Positions 19,901-27,211 of a DNA stretch of 53,466 nucleotides are shown piece by piece. Numbering within the stretch: position 1 is the stretch's first letter; each line of letters starts with the position of its first letter. The stretch is from Chloroflexota bacterium (GTDB lineage Bacteria; Chloroflexota; Anaerolineae; Promineifilales; Promineifilaceae), in the NCBI GenBank assembly GCA_018004935.1, contig JAGNBF010000049.1:1-53466 (forward strand). The letters run 5' to 3'. Made by a program: the position numbers and the translations under genes. The notes under the pieces are model-generated. The model was not told the DNA's origin. It saw only the letters and a program-made list of their open reading frames with translations, and made no database searches.

Positions 19901-20324
19901 GCACCAGGCTAAAATTTATGGCCCACGCCCGTTGTTGATCAGTTGCTTTATGGATGTGTACTTGCGTGCCGGGCTGATTATGGATGGTCTTCGAGTGTTT
20001 CTCAAAGAACAATCAGAATACCCGTTAATGGGAGAGCGTATCATGGAATCCGAAATCCATCGCCTGCGTGGTGAGTTGCTTCTGGTGCAGGGGGATGTAC
20101 AACAGGCTGAGCAAACCTTTCAGCAAGCTTTGCTCATTGCTCGTCGGCAAGAGGCCAAATCTCTTGAGCTACGCGCCGCTATGAGCTTGGCGCGGTTGTG
20201 CCAGGCTCAGAATAAGCGTCATGAAGGTTATCAAATTCTTTCCTCAGTCTATACCTGGTTTACGGAAGGTTTCGCTACCACAGATTTGCAGGCGGCTAAG
20301 GTATTGCTAGAAATGTTGTCATAA
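16998..20324 (+). CDS. Ser/Thr protein kinase fused to AAA ATPase and TPR-like region
   Basis: The 1108-residue protein has an AAGGGAG ribosome site eight bases before ATG 16998. Residues 14-275 form a complete Hanks-type kinase: glycine loop GTGGMGTVY (21-29), Lys43, HRDLKPGN (catalytic Asp144), DFG (Asp161) and APE. FVGRKAEF then opens an AAA_16-type ATPase with Walker A GGESGVGKS (Lys334) and LILEDLQWA as Walker B. About 650-1108 is helical and TPR-like, as in multidomain kinases such as PknK and in MalT-type sensors. No membrane segment, so it is cytoplasmic. The gene has no GCGGCCGC and is AT-richer than its neighbours, which suggests later acquisition. Targets unknown. Confidence 0.88.
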   Translation: MTNNSIPSGISKRYILHEHLGTGGMGTVYRVTDRLTGQIVALKRVTAAPEELAFASKRDSNSNLLALAGEFRTLSSLRHPNIISVLDYGFDEVHRPYFTMEYLPNAQPIVEASRGAIRQVQLELIIKILQALVCLHRRGILHRDLKPGNVLVSNKQLKVVDFGLSVETNTDSVKHITQSTAGTFAYMAPELFRGAPVSRASDLYAVGVIAYELFVGHHPFRTNNIALLVNEILNKPVNVYNLGLEVELAMVLRRLLAKTEEARFSDANDVIKALCQATNLPLPPETEAIRESFLQSAKFVGRKAEFGELVDVLDSVLDGHGSSRLVGGESGVGKSRLLDELRTFALVKGAIVLRGQAVSEGGRVFQIWRDMLPLLCLLSSLDDSEASILKPLIPDINDLLGREIADPPPLDPQATQVRLFALITELFRRQHHPMVLILEDLQWAGSGSIGLLNHIIPAVPNMPLLLIGTYRDDESPHLPKHLPGVQVVKLSRLDKASIMELSASILGETAHDPQIVDLLQRETEGIPFFLVEIVRALADHAGELNQIGRGFLPEKLLAGGIRQIIEGRLSRVSEEIRYLLQIAAVIGRELDLNVLQTFSGPEDLESWLTLCASVGILEVQENRWRFTHDKLREYLLEELDAEVRPILHRRAAEAMEDVSSDSIRHAAILAHLWRVAGVEEKELYYCEVAGQQELTNSVYAEGIRFLQRALELVLKKVDTSERAEHELRVQLLLGPALMNHYGHSHPIVADTYSRAAQLGQEIQQSETVFRVVWGLWANAGVGGNLPVAQQMVRRLFDVAQQTGQPFHYMEANHAGWSTAIWQGATRAAEEYYQNGMAHYNKEQYQQDCISLTGHDAGVCGWALGAMNVWLLGYPTRALQRSIEGHSHSLEVPHSFIRSHGLFGSAVVGWLTEDLIQLSQYTEAFLDLSAKNKLTFFMMLSRLCHGWYLTQTGHFQSGIDLLNGAAEVMHQAKIYGPRPLLISCFMDVYLRAGLIMDGLRVFLKEQSEYPLMGERIMESEIHRLRGELLLVQGDVQQAEQTFQQALLIARRQEAKSLELRAAMSLARLCQAQNKRHEGYQILSSVYTWFTEGFATTDLQAAKVLLEMLS

Positions 20325-20344
20325 GGAAGGCAAGTATGGTGGCC

Positions 20345-20457
20345 TAGATGGAACACGGATGAATAGGGGTGAATGTCGCGGCCGCGTACTCTCCTCTTTC
20401 TCATTAACCATTGGCTATTAACCATTGACCATTCGTTTTTCGCGGCCGCGTTCCCCA
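20345..20457. repeat. Dispersed intergenic repeat bracketed by two octamers, copy 1
   Basis: The block runs from GATGGAACACGGATGAA through an octamer, TCTCCTCTTTCTCATTAACC, ACCATTGGCTATT and a second octamer to GTTCCCC. Copies 2 and 3 are at about 22383-22505 and 23513-23628. They vary in the ACCATT/TCACC direct repeats. Copy 3 supplies the last codons of the nitrilase gene. Confidence 0.8.
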
Positions 20458-20565
20458 GCAAGGATAATAAAACCAATTAAACAATGGGTGGGGGTGGCAC
20501 GGTCGGGAGACGCGGCCGCAGCGGGTGGGTTTGTGAAACGGGAACACCTTGTCACAGTACGGCAG

Positions 20566-21240
20566 TCACCTTTTGATTCTCTCCACCAACGCCTCCGCCG
20601 CGATCCCCATCATCACATCGGCATCCTCCAGCCCATACAAGGACTGAGTTGCCTCCTTGTTCGCCGTCACCTGTTCCGCCAAACTGACCAGTGTCGCAAT
20701 CACCGTTGCCGTGTAGGTACGGGGGTCAATGTCCGTCCGTACACTGCCATCGTGTTGCCCTTCATCCAGGTAGACGTGCGGCGTGTCGCCTACCAGCAAG
20801 CCGCTAAAGATGTCACGATATAGATGAACCAGTTCTACGGGGGAGTCATGCGTGCCGTAATAAAAGTCTACCATCCCCATTAAGCGGAACAGGTCTGGAT
20901 AATGCCGATAGGCGTCCACCAATTGCTCCACAAATTGGCGAAACTTTTCGTACCCATTCCCCAAAAATTCTAGCCGCTCGGCATGATAGTCGCCCGTGTG
21001 TGCCTCTACTTGTTGCCGCAAAATGGCGTATACCAACGCCTTCTTCGACGGATAGTAGCGGTACAATGTCGCTCGGCTTAACTGTGCCGCGGCCGCAACT
21101 TCTTTCATGTCCAAATCCACCACACCCTTTTCCAGACACAGGGCCATTCCTTTGTGGAGAATTTCCTGTTTGTGCTGATCTTTGAGCGTGTTTTGTTCCT
21201 GTTCGCGCAATATCTTGGTGCTGTTTGATGTTCGTCTCAT
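20566..21240 (-). CDS. TetR-family transcriptional repressor
   Basis: The protein has 224 residues from ATG 21240; a GTG codon immediately before it is an alternative. The N-terminal helix-turn-helix is typical of TetR: MKEVAAAAQLSRATLYRYYPSKKALVYAI. The rest is the helical ligand and dimerisation domain. It is divergent from two small membrane proteins, and the spacer has overlapping promoters with repeated operator-like sites, so it most likely represses both itself and that operon. An extended -10 (TGATATAAT) ends six bases before the ATG and there is no ribosome site, so the mRNA may be leaderless. The inducer is unknown. Confidence 0.9.
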   Translation of the reverse strand: MRRTSNSTKILREQEQNTLKDQHKQEILHKGMALCLEKGVVDLDMKEVAAAAQLSRATLYRYYPSKKALVYAILRQQVEAHTGDYHAERLEFLGNGYEKFRQFVEQLVDAYRHYPDLFRLMGMVDFYYGTHDSPVELVHLYRDIFSGLLVGDTPHVYLDEGQHDGSVRTDIDPRTYTATVIATLVSLAEQVTANKEATQSLYGLEDADVMMGIAAEALVERIKR

Positions 21241-21246
21241 CACTGC

Positions 21247-21298
21247 ATTATATCAATGAGACATGTGTCTTGACAAGAGACATATGTCGCATTATATT
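21247..21298. promoter_or_regulatory. Overlapping divergent promoters with two TetR-operator-like sites
   Basis: Plus strand: TTGACA (21270-21275), 17 bases, TATATT (21293-21298), serving the membrane-protein operon. Minus strand: TTGTCA (complement of 21271-21276), 18 bases, TATAAT (complement of 21247-21252) with an extended TG, serving tetR. The two -35 boxes overlap. GAGACATGTGTC (21258-21269) and GAGACATATGTC (21277-21288) lie one in each spacer; the second contains the perfect palindrome GACATATGTC. One repressor bound here would block both promoters. Confidence 0.75.
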
Positions 21299-21320
21299 TG
21301 GGGGGAATTAGAAACCGCAG

Positions 21321-21352
21321 TTGTTCTGGCCCTCACGCATGGGCCAGAACAA
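21321..21352 (+). promoter_or_regulatory. 12-bp hairpin in the 5' leader of the membrane-protein operon
   Basis: TTGTTCTGGCCC and its exact complement surround an 8-nt loop, between the predicted start site (about 21305) and the ribosome site of the first gene. It could attenuate or stabilise the leader. No U-tract follows, so a terminator is unlikely. Confidence 0.5.
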
Positions 21353-21375
21353 CCCCATAAAAGAGGAGCGAAATT

Positions 21376-21810
21376 ATGTTGCAAGCCTTCAAGGACACAG
21401 GCATTGTCCGTATCCTGCTCACAGGTGTCGTTGTATGGATCATGCGGCTCACCATCCTGTTTCCATTTTTAAACGAGAACGGGAATGTGCCTTCCATCTC
21501 GGCTGATGGGCGCATTCCCGCCAATGTCGAATACTTTTTCTCAGCCTTCATTGCTGTGATGACCCTGGCAACCTTGTCAGGTGTCCTATACCTCTTCAAC
21601 CGACCAACCATAGCCAGCCCCGCGCAACAAGGTGGGGCGATTGCCATTGGGATAACACTCGGCGTCGCACTAATGGACATCCTCTTCACTGTTGTTTTAC
21701 GGGGGAACGGGCTGTCCACCTGGTTCCTCAACATGGCATTGGATTACTCACCCCTTGTTTTTAGCCCACTTTTTGTCGGGTTTATTCTGCAACACAAAAC
21801 AAAAGGATAA
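21376..21810 (+). CDS. Small integral membrane protein, TetR-regulated operon gene 1
   Basis: The 144-residue protein follows GAGGAG seven bases before ATG 21376. It has about four hydrophobic segments (near 9-30, 54-75, 88-108 and 120-138) and a short extracytoplasmic loop after the first (NENGNVPSISADGRIPANVE). I do not recognise a characterised family. It is co-transcribed with the next gene (five-base gap) and under the divergent TetR promoter, which by analogy suggests a role in handling whatever compound the repressor senses. Confidence 0.75.
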   Translation: MLQAFKDTGIVRILLTGVVVWIMRLTILFPFLNENGNVPSISADGRIPANVEYFFSAFIAVMTLATLSGVLYLFNRPTIASPAQQGGAIAIGITLGVALMDILFTVVLRGNGLSTWFLNMALDYSPLVFSPLFVGFILQHKTKG

Positions 21811-21815
21811 ATTTT

Positions 21816-22217
21816 ATGAACACAAACGCCATTCCCCGTTGGATTCTCTGGTACGCTGGCTTTCTGACCCTGTTAAGTCTCAGCACATCCCTCATGGGTT
21901 ATTTCGCGCCTCAGTACATCTTTGCCAACCTCGGTATTGATTTTGTCCAGGCGGAACCCATTTCATATTTTTATGCCGCACGCAACGTGGGCGTTCTCGT
22001 GCTGTGTTTGTTTGGGCTATTCACGCGGGATTCAAAAACCCTGCTCGCCATGTTCGTCTTGCGCTTTGTGGTTGAATCGCTTGACCTGATCGCCACGCTG
22101 AAATTTGGTATTGGCGGGATGAATCCCGTGGTGATGGCAGTTACCTGGCTGATTGTTTTTCTTGTTCCCGAATTCTGGGCGGTGGTTACGCTGTATAAAA
22201 AAGAGTTCACAAAATAA
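21816..22217 (+). CDS. Small four-helix membrane protein, TetR-regulated operon gene 2
   Basis: The 133-residue protein begins five bases after the previous stop; the AAAGGA near the end of gene 1 can serve as its ribosome site. Four hydrophobic segments are visible (about 9-30, 45-65, 72-92, 103-125), resembling small DUF-type membrane proteins often found beside TetR regulators. The conserved-looking FYAARNVGVLVL and LRFVVESLD stretches carry the only buried charges. Function not assignable. Confidence 0.75.
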   Translation: MNTNAIPRWILWYAGFLTLLSLSTSLMGYFAPQYIFANLGIDFVQAEPISYFYAARNVGVLVLCLFGLFTRDSKTLLAMFVLRFVVESLDLIATLKFGIGGMNPVVMAVTWLIVFLVPEFWAVVTLYKKEFTK

Positions 22218-22583
22218 CAAAGGGCCAATAACATAAAAGGTTAACGTTCAGTTCCCTGAGAAAATGAACCTTCTGAGGGTTTCAGTGTGCGTGTTGATCA
22301 GTGGTATAACTTTTGGAAGGCTGAACGGTTTCATCCATCACCCTTCACCCTTCACCATTCACCATTTACAGTTTTTGAGCCACGGATAAATGGAACACGG
22401 ATGAACCGAGGGGTGGATGTCGCGGCCGCGTACTCTCCTCTTTCTCATTCACCATTGGCTATTGACCATTTACCTTTCGCTTTTCGCGGCCGCGTCCCCC
22501 CGTCCCCCCGTTCCCCATTCACCATTCACCATTCTCTTCCTCCTCACTCCCCCGCCCCGCCTCAATTATGCTAAAATAACCCC
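22218..22583. other. Spacer with octamer-pair repeat copy 2
   Basis: It contains CAGTTCCCTGAGAAAATGAA (about 22240-22260, a relative inverted near 38710-38745), then CACCATTCACC-type short direct repeats and the repeat copy at 22383-22505. An extended -10 (TGCTAAAAT, hexamer 22572-22577) lies just before the next gene. No gene within. Confidence 0.65.
22383..22505. repeat. Octamer-pair intergenic repeat, copy 2
   Basis: Same order as copy 1: CACGGATGAAC, octamer, TACTCTCCTCTTTCTCATT, CACCATTGGCTATTGACC, octamer, GTCCCCC. It lies directly upstream of the PD-(D/E)XK gene. Confidence 0.8.
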
Positions 22584-23459
22584 ATGAGTCAGAAAACACC
22601 CCCCGTCCTCTGGCATCGGCTCATTGGGACGCTGTTCAGCGAACTTCTCACCCCCGTCAACATCACCGTCCAGACCGAAGTCCCCCTATTGAGCAAACCC
22701 CCTCTGGCGGATCTGTTACTCATTCGGCGCGAGGGTCGGCAGTGGACAGCGGCGCAGAAAGCGTTACTCCCGGATGGCATCTGGCAAAACAACGCCCGTG
22801 AGACTTTAGTTGAGGTGAAGGTAACGGAATCTGTCAACGAAGATGTTGTGCAGAAGGCGGCCGGGTACGATGTGTTGTATCGGCAAAATCAAGGGTTAGG
22901 CCCAAATGAGTTAGCGACGGTGGTGATCAGTGCGATGCGGCCGCGAGCCAGTATGCTCACTCGTCTGGGTTATCAACAAAGCGAGGCTCCCGGTGTTTAC
23001 CACAGTGCCTTACCCATTATGCGCCGCGTGGGCATCATCTCCCTCAACGAACTGAGCCACGAAGCCCACAACGCCTTCGCCCAATGTTTTGCCAGTCAGA
23101 AAAAGATCAAAGAGCAGGCTTTTCAAACCCTGGAATTAACCGGTTATGGGTTGGTTGGGGTAACGGTTATGACCTTTCTGGTCGGGTTACGCCAATATTG
23201 GTTCACAGGAGATACCGAAATGAGTGCGGAATTGACAGCGGAAAAAGTGATGGCTTTAGGTGAAAAATGGATTCAACTGATGCTCCAGACCCTCTCACCG
23301 GAAGAACGGCTGGCCGGTTTGCGTCCCGAAGACGTTTTGGTCCATTTTCGTCCAGAGGAACGGTTGATGGGATTACAGCCGGAAGAGATCGAAGCCTATT
23401 TGCAGAAATTAAAGAAGCAGGAAAAGTTGGGGCCTGGTGGCCGCCAGGTGGAAGCATAA
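22584..23459 (+). CDS. PD-(D/E)XK nuclease-like protein with PEERLxGLxPEE tail (Rpn/DUF4351-like group)
   Basis: The 291-residue protein shows the nuclease core: Asp43 in LADLLLIRR and Glu77-x-Lys79 in ETLVEVKV, spaced as in PD-(D/E)XK folds. The tail has degenerate repeats, EERLAGLRPEDVLVHFRPEE then RLMGLQPEEIEAYL, seen in many Chloroflexota and cyanobacterial relatives often annotated as Rpn-like or putative transposases. Family members can nick DNA or promote recombination, but this one has no known role. There is no ribosome site; an extended -10 box ends six bases before the ATG, suggesting a leaderless transcript. The spacers on both sides carry copies of the octamer-pair repeat. Confidence 0.75.
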   Translation: MSQKTPPVLWHRLIGTLFSELLTPVNITVQTEVPLLSKPPLADLLLIRREGRQWTAAQKALLPDGIWQNNARETLVEVKVTESVNEDVVQKAAGYDVLYRQNQGLGPNELATVVISAMRPRASMLTRLGYQQSEAPGVYHSALPIMRRVGIISLNELSHEAHNAFAQCFASQKKIKEQAFQTLELTGYGLVGVTVMTFLVGLRQYWFTGDTEMSAELTAEKVMALGEKWIQLMLQTLSPEERLAGLRPEDVLVHFRPEERLMGLQPEEIEAYLQKLKKQEKLGPGGRQVEA

Positions 23460-23512
23460 GGTTTTACATCTGCTGTTGTTGCTCGCGGCCGCATTCACCA
23501 TTCACAATTTCT

Positions 23513-23628
23513 GAGCCACAGATAACCGAAATATGGATGCCGCGGCCGCGTTCCCCCCTCTTTCTCATTCACCATTGGCTATTGACCATTAACCATTGAC
23601 CATTCGTTTTTCGCGGCCGCGTTCCCCG
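23513..23628. repeat. Octamer-pair intergenic repeat, copy 3
   Basis: GGATGCC, octamer, TTTCTCATTCACCATTGG, GACCATTAACCATTGACC, octamer, GTTCCCC. Bases 23589 onward are also the 3' end of the nitrilase frame (residues GERGREKRMVNG), so the repeat has been read into a protein C-terminus. Confidence 0.8.
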
Positions 23629-25292
23629 GTTGTCAAAATCCCCTGCACCAACCACCAGGGCCGGTTAGCGACCAGATCCGTTTTTTGGGAGATGAGCCGG
23701 TTGGCGGCCTGGGCGGGGTAAACGGTCGCCCGTGTCAGGCCGGGGGTATGGGGGGCACGGGTGATGATGGGGTAGTTGATGTTGCCATCGAATGGCTTCT
23801 CCCACTGCGTCCACAAGGTAAAATCTTTGTCCAGGGCGAAAATGGCACTCGTGCCGTGGGCTGATGGCTCGGTCGCCACCACCAGATTCATCCGGTTTTC
23901 GGCGGCGCGTTCCAGAAAACCGGTCTGCATCTCCCACGGCTCCAGCACGCGCGTGGGCACAGCTACCACGTCCACATCCTGCAAGGCCGCCAGCCGGAAC
24001 ACCTCCGGGTAGATGGCGTCCCCACCCACGACCAGGGCCAGCCGCCCCCAGGGTAAATCGAGCACCTGCACCTGCTCCCCGAATTGCTCGATCCAGGGAT
24101 GGCGGCCGCAACGATGCAGTTGGGGTTGGCGCAACAAAATCCCTTCCCGGCCCAACAAAATCCCCACATGCGCCTTGCCCTCGGCGATGGTGGTGGCGAT
24201 GAGGCAATCTGAATCGCCCAGCGCGTGTTGCAGGGCGGTGATCGCTGATGCGGCGGGGGGTGGGGGGGTGTCCCCGTGGTGGTAGAACAGTTCGGGCAGG
24301 ACGAGGAGAGAGAGGGATTGGGACGCGGCCGCGTGTACCAACCCCACCGCCTCAGCCACCCGATCCGGTCCGGCCAGTTGCCCCACGGCTACTTCGAGAT
24401 GGGGCGAGGGGGCGAGGGGGCGACGCGGCGACGGGGGTGCGGCGAGGGGGTGGTACAAATCGGGGCGGCGCGACGCCAAAATATCGGTGCCATCCGGGCG
24501 ACGTTTGTTTTCCGCCTCGGCCAGTTCCACATCGGCAAAAATAACCGCTTCCCCTGCGCGGGGTGCTTTTGCCAAAACCGTGCCATCCGGGGCCAAAATC
24601 TGGCTTTCCCCGGCTCCCGCCACCGCTGAGGCGGGAATTTTGAGCCGGTCGGCTACGATTTGGGCCATCTCCGGTGGGACGAGGCCGCCTACCTTGTTGG
24701 CCGCTACCACAAACACCTTATTTTCGCCGGAGCGCACAGGGATGTGTAAGGAAGCCTCATCGTGGGCGAAGGAGTTGAGGCTGTTGAGGAGAATGTGCGC
24801 TCCCCCCACGGCCAGGGCGCGGGCTGGCTCCGGAATCACCCCATCCATGCAACAGTACATGCCCAGTTTGCCGAACGGCGTGGTGATGATTTCCGCTGGT
24901 TCGGTAGCCGGGGTGAGAAAGTTGTTCTCGTTGCCCATCAAAATCTGTTTGTCGGTGATGGCGACGATCTCACCGGATGGCGCGAAGAGGATGTTACTGC
25001 TGGTGACGGTGTGGTTGGGGCGGCGCAGGGTGACGTTGACCTTGAGGTAGAGCGCGTGTTCCCTGGCCTTATCACCCAGAGCACGGAGAAATGGCCCGTC
25101 CGGGTCAACGGAGACGCGCCAGCAATGGTCGGCGTCGTCAAACCAGAGGATGTGGTTGATAAATTCGGGGGTGACGATGAGGTGAGGGTGATGGCTCGCG
25201 GCCGCGTCTATCATCCGCAGACAGGTCGCCAGGTTTGCCTCTACATCATCACTGGTCGCAAATTGGATAGCGGAAAGTCGTATTTGGGGCAT
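23589..25292 (-). CDS. Tandem carbon-nitrogen hydrolase (nitrilase superfamily), second domain degenerate
   Basis: The 567-residue protein has two nitrilase folds. Domain 1 (about 1-290) keeps the Glu-Lys-Cys triad: Glu43 (TPEF), Lys115 (TDKQIL) and Cys148 (MYCCMDGVIPE). It should hydrolyse a nitrile or, more often in this superfamily, a linear amide. Domain 2 (about 302-555) keeps the fold and the Glu (LPELF) but reads LVVGGDAIYPE where the catalytic Cys belongs, and has no clear Lys, so it is probably structural. The domains are joined by a Pro/Arg-rich linker. There is no ribosome site at ATG 25292, and the C-terminus runs into an intergenic repeat. It sits downstream of the aldolase gene in a same-strand cluster. 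Confidence 0.87.
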   Translation of the reverse strand: MPQIRLSAIQFATSDDVEANLATCLRMIDAAASHHPHLIVTPEFINHILWFDDADHCWRVSVDPDGPFLRALGDKAREHALYLKVNVTLRRPNHTVTSSNILFAPSGEIVAITDKQILMGNENNFLTPATEPAEIITTPFGKLGMYCCMDGVIPEPARALAVGGAHILLNSLNSFAHDEASLHIPVRSGENKVFVVAANKVGGLVPPEMAQIVADRLKIPASAVAGAGESQILAPDGTVLAKAPRAGEAVIFADVELAEAENKRRPDGTDILASRRPDLYHPLAAPPSPRRPLAPSPHLEVAVGQLAGPDRVAEAVGLVHAAASQSLSLLVLPELFYHHGDTPPPPAASAITALQHALGDSDCLIATTIAEGKAHVGILLGREGILLRQPQLHRCGRHPWIEQFGEQVQVLDLPWGRLALVVGGDAIYPEVFRLAALQDVDVVAVPTRVLEPWEMQTGFLERAAENRMNLVVATEPSAHGTSAIFALDKDFTLWTQWEKPFDGNINYPIITRAPHTPGLTRATVYPAQAANRLISQKTDLVANRPWWLVQGILTTGERGREKRMVNG

Positions 25293-25301
25293 AGGGGGAT
25301 T

Positions 25302-25428
25302 GGGGGGATTGGTATATTGGTATATTGGTGTATTGGTGTATTGGTGTATTGGTATATTGGTATATTGGTGTATTGGTTATTGGTGTGCTGATGACATTGG
25401 CTAATACACCAATACACCAATAACTAAT
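25302..25428. repeat. Period-8 satellite array between nitrilase and aldolase genes
   Basis: Units of GGTGTATT/GGTATATT repeat head to tail (about 25302-25380), then a short array of the complementary unit (AATACACC, about 25403-25425), so the whole can fold back. Similar arrays lie at about 26231-26342, 28441-28635 and 30176-30198. Confidence 0.9.
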
Positions 25429-25431
25429 CTC

Positions 25432-26205
25432 TCAGTCTCTCTCTTCAACCGGCAAAAACCCTTGCGCGGCCGCGAGCCACAGCCATTGCGACGCCGCCAG
25501 AATCATCTTCGCCCCACGGGCCACCTGACGTTCCGCATCGGCACGGGTTCCGGCAGTCATCCCGGCAGATACGTTTGCCTTGTGCATGAGGGCGATGGCC
25601 TGGTCAATCACCGCCTGCACTTCGGGATGTTGTGGCCCATCGGGGAAACCCATTGCCAAGGACAGGTCACGTGGGCCGATCATGCAGGCATCCACTCCCG
25701 GTACGGCACACAGCGCAGGCAATTCTGCCAGGAGACGGTCATCTTCAAACTGGATGATAACCATTGTTTCCTCGTTTGCCAGACGGATGTAGGCCGGGGC
25801 TTCATGGCTATAGGCCATGTACCCCGACGCCCGCGACAACCCTACCCCCCTTTTGCCCTGTGGCGGATATTTGATCGCCTCGACCAACATCTGCACTTCA
25901 GCGACACTTTCCAACCCCGGCATCATCACCCCCATCATCCCGGCATCCAGGTATTGCAACACCAACTTCGGGTCTTTGGGGCCGATGCGGACGAGCGGGG
26001 TGATGTTGGTTCGTTCGCAGGCGCGGATGACATTGACGGCCTGGGTGGGCGAGATGAGACCGTGTTCGGCATCTAACAGGTAATAATCAAACCCGGCTAA
26101 CCCACACAACTCCGCCAGTTGCGGATCATCGGACGTGGCAATCACGCCGTAGACGGGTTGGTTTTGGCGCAGTTTTTGTTTGGTACGATTGGGAGAGATG
26201 AACAT
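25432..26205 (-). CDS. HpcH/HpaI-type class II aldolase
   Basis: The 257-residue protein is full length for the family. Catalytic and metal-site residues are present: His48 (DAEHG), Arg73 (LVRIG), Glu154 (QFED) and Asp180 (GPRDLS). Family members cleave 2-keto-3-deoxy acids, such as 4-hydroxy-2-oxoheptanedioate, to pyruvate or another 2-oxo acid plus an aldehyde; the exact substrate cannot be read. It lies between the nitrilase and PPC-domain genes on the same strand, separated by satellite arrays. There is no ribosome site before the ATG; the start is preceded by CATCCCC. Confidence 0.88.
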   Translation of the reverse strand: MFISPNRTKQKLRQNQPVYGVIATSDDPQLAELCGLAGFDYYLLDAEHGLISPTQAVNVIRACERTNITPLVRIGPKDPKLVLQYLDAGMMGVMMPGLESVAEVQMLVEAIKYPPQGKRGVGLSRASGYMAYSHEAPAYIRLANEETMVIIQFEDDRLLAELPALCAVPGVDACMIGPRDLSLAMGFPDGPQHPEVQAVIDQAIALMHKANVSAGMTAGTRADAERQVARGAKMILAASQWLWLAAAQGFLPVEERD

Positions 26206-26230
26206 GGGGATGACTCGTGGGAATTGGGGA

Positions 26231-26342
26231 GTGGTATATTGGTGTATTAGTTATTGGTTATTAATTATTCCCATTAGTACACCAATACACCAATACACTA
26301 ATACACTAATATACTAATAAACTAATACACTAATAACCAATC
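26231..26342. repeat. Period-8 satellite array upstream of the aldolase gene
   Basis: A short GGTGTATT-type run (26231-26260) faces a longer run of CCAATACA/CTAATACA units (26275-26335) and then CTCTCGCTCTCTCACTCC. It lies between co-directional genes. Confidence 0.85.
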
Positions 26343-26352
26343 TCTCGCTCTC

Positions 26353-26829
26353 TCACTCCCCCACATCCGGCAAATCCCACAACATCAGCCCCGTCCCGGC
26401 ATGGTGGGCGCGGTGGACGGGGTGGCCGTCGTAGGCGGTGAGGGTGAACTCGATGGCGAAGGCGATGGCCCGGCTGACGTGTCCGGCGAGGACGACGATG
26501 GGGTGGGGGGTCGCGGCCGCGTCCTGATAGGCCACCACCAGATGCAAATGAACCTGGGGCTGGCCCTCCAGCAGGGTGATTGTGCCATGACCAGCGACGA
26601 TTTCTTGCGGCCGCGATAATCTCAGCGGGGCTTGCCGTTGTTGGCTGTTAAAATCAAACGCCCGAAACTCCACCTCATGCAGTCCACCCAACAGGTCAAA
26701 GGTGGCCGTCTGGATGTTGTGCCGGGTGGCAACTTCAACCAGGGCCGCGTGAACATCCGCCCCATCGGTCAATGTGCCCATAAAAACACGGGTTCCCTGT
26801 GGATTAACCTGCCGCAAATGAATCGTCAT
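26353..26829 (-). CDS. PPC/DUF296-domain protein
   Basis: The 158-residue protein is a single PPC (plants and prokaryotes conserved, DUF296) domain. The GHGTITLLEGQPQVHLHLVV strand-turn-strand with His94 and His96, and HVSRAIAFAIEFTLTAY near the C-terminus, are diagnostic. Bacterial members form trimers and bind a metal or small ligand through these histidines; some occur beside amidase genes. It may be an accessory or sensory subunit for the amide pathway suggested by its neighbours, but no reaction is established. No clear ribosome site. Confidence 0.85.
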   Translation of the reverse strand: MTIHLRQVNPQGTRVFMGTLTDGADVHAALVEVATRHNIQTATFDLLGGLHEVEFRAFDFNSQQRQAPLRLSRPQEIVAGHGTITLLEGQPQVHLHLVVAYQDAAATPHPIVVLAGHVSRAIAFAIEFTLTAYDGHPVHRAHHAGTGLMLWDLPDVGE

Positions 26830-27211
26830 TGGCTTTTCTGTTGTCTAGCAGACTGTCGGAGAAAGAAATTTGGACACGGATATTCACGGATAAACACGGA
26901 TTTGGGTAGGGGTCCAAGTCAAAAATCCGTGTAATCCGTGTGAATCCGTGTCCTATAAAACAAGAAAAGAGTTTTCCGACAACCTGCTAGTGAAAATGAA
27001 CTTCACCAACACCCTAACCTGGACAAGGGTCTTCGGGATTTCGTGGGGTACGGGCAACCCTTGTGGTTGCCCCACACTGGGCAGGCACAAGGCCAGCCCG
27101 TACATATTGTGTCAACCCCCTAAATTCCCAAAGAGCCAAAAATTCGTGTTAATTCGTGTAATTCGTGGCTGATCTTCTTGTTTTCTGTACAAGAAGTTGA
27201 CTCGTGGGGTA
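26830..27211. other. Spacer with a MITE-like element and a dispersed repeat block
   Basis: 26845-26990 is an inverted-repeat element, and about 27034-27140 an inverted copy of the CAACCACAAGGGTTGCC block also found near 11940, 39074 and 41252. No gene. Confidence 0.7.
26845..26990. mobile_element. 146-bp element with about 20-bp terminal inverted repeats
   Basis: The ends are CTAGCAGACTGTCGGAGAAA and, on the other strand, CTAGCAGGTTGTCGGAAAAC (16 of 20 matching). Inside is a second palindrome of CACGGAT/ATCCGTG units. It has no ORF. It looks like a MITE; no target duplication beyond a possible TA was seen. Confidence 0.7.

Noticed and set aside
22584-23459. Annotating the PD-(D/E)XK protein as an active transposase
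   Set aside because: It has a nuclease core and a repeat tail, but no transposon ends or target duplication were seen around it, and the family name is historical.
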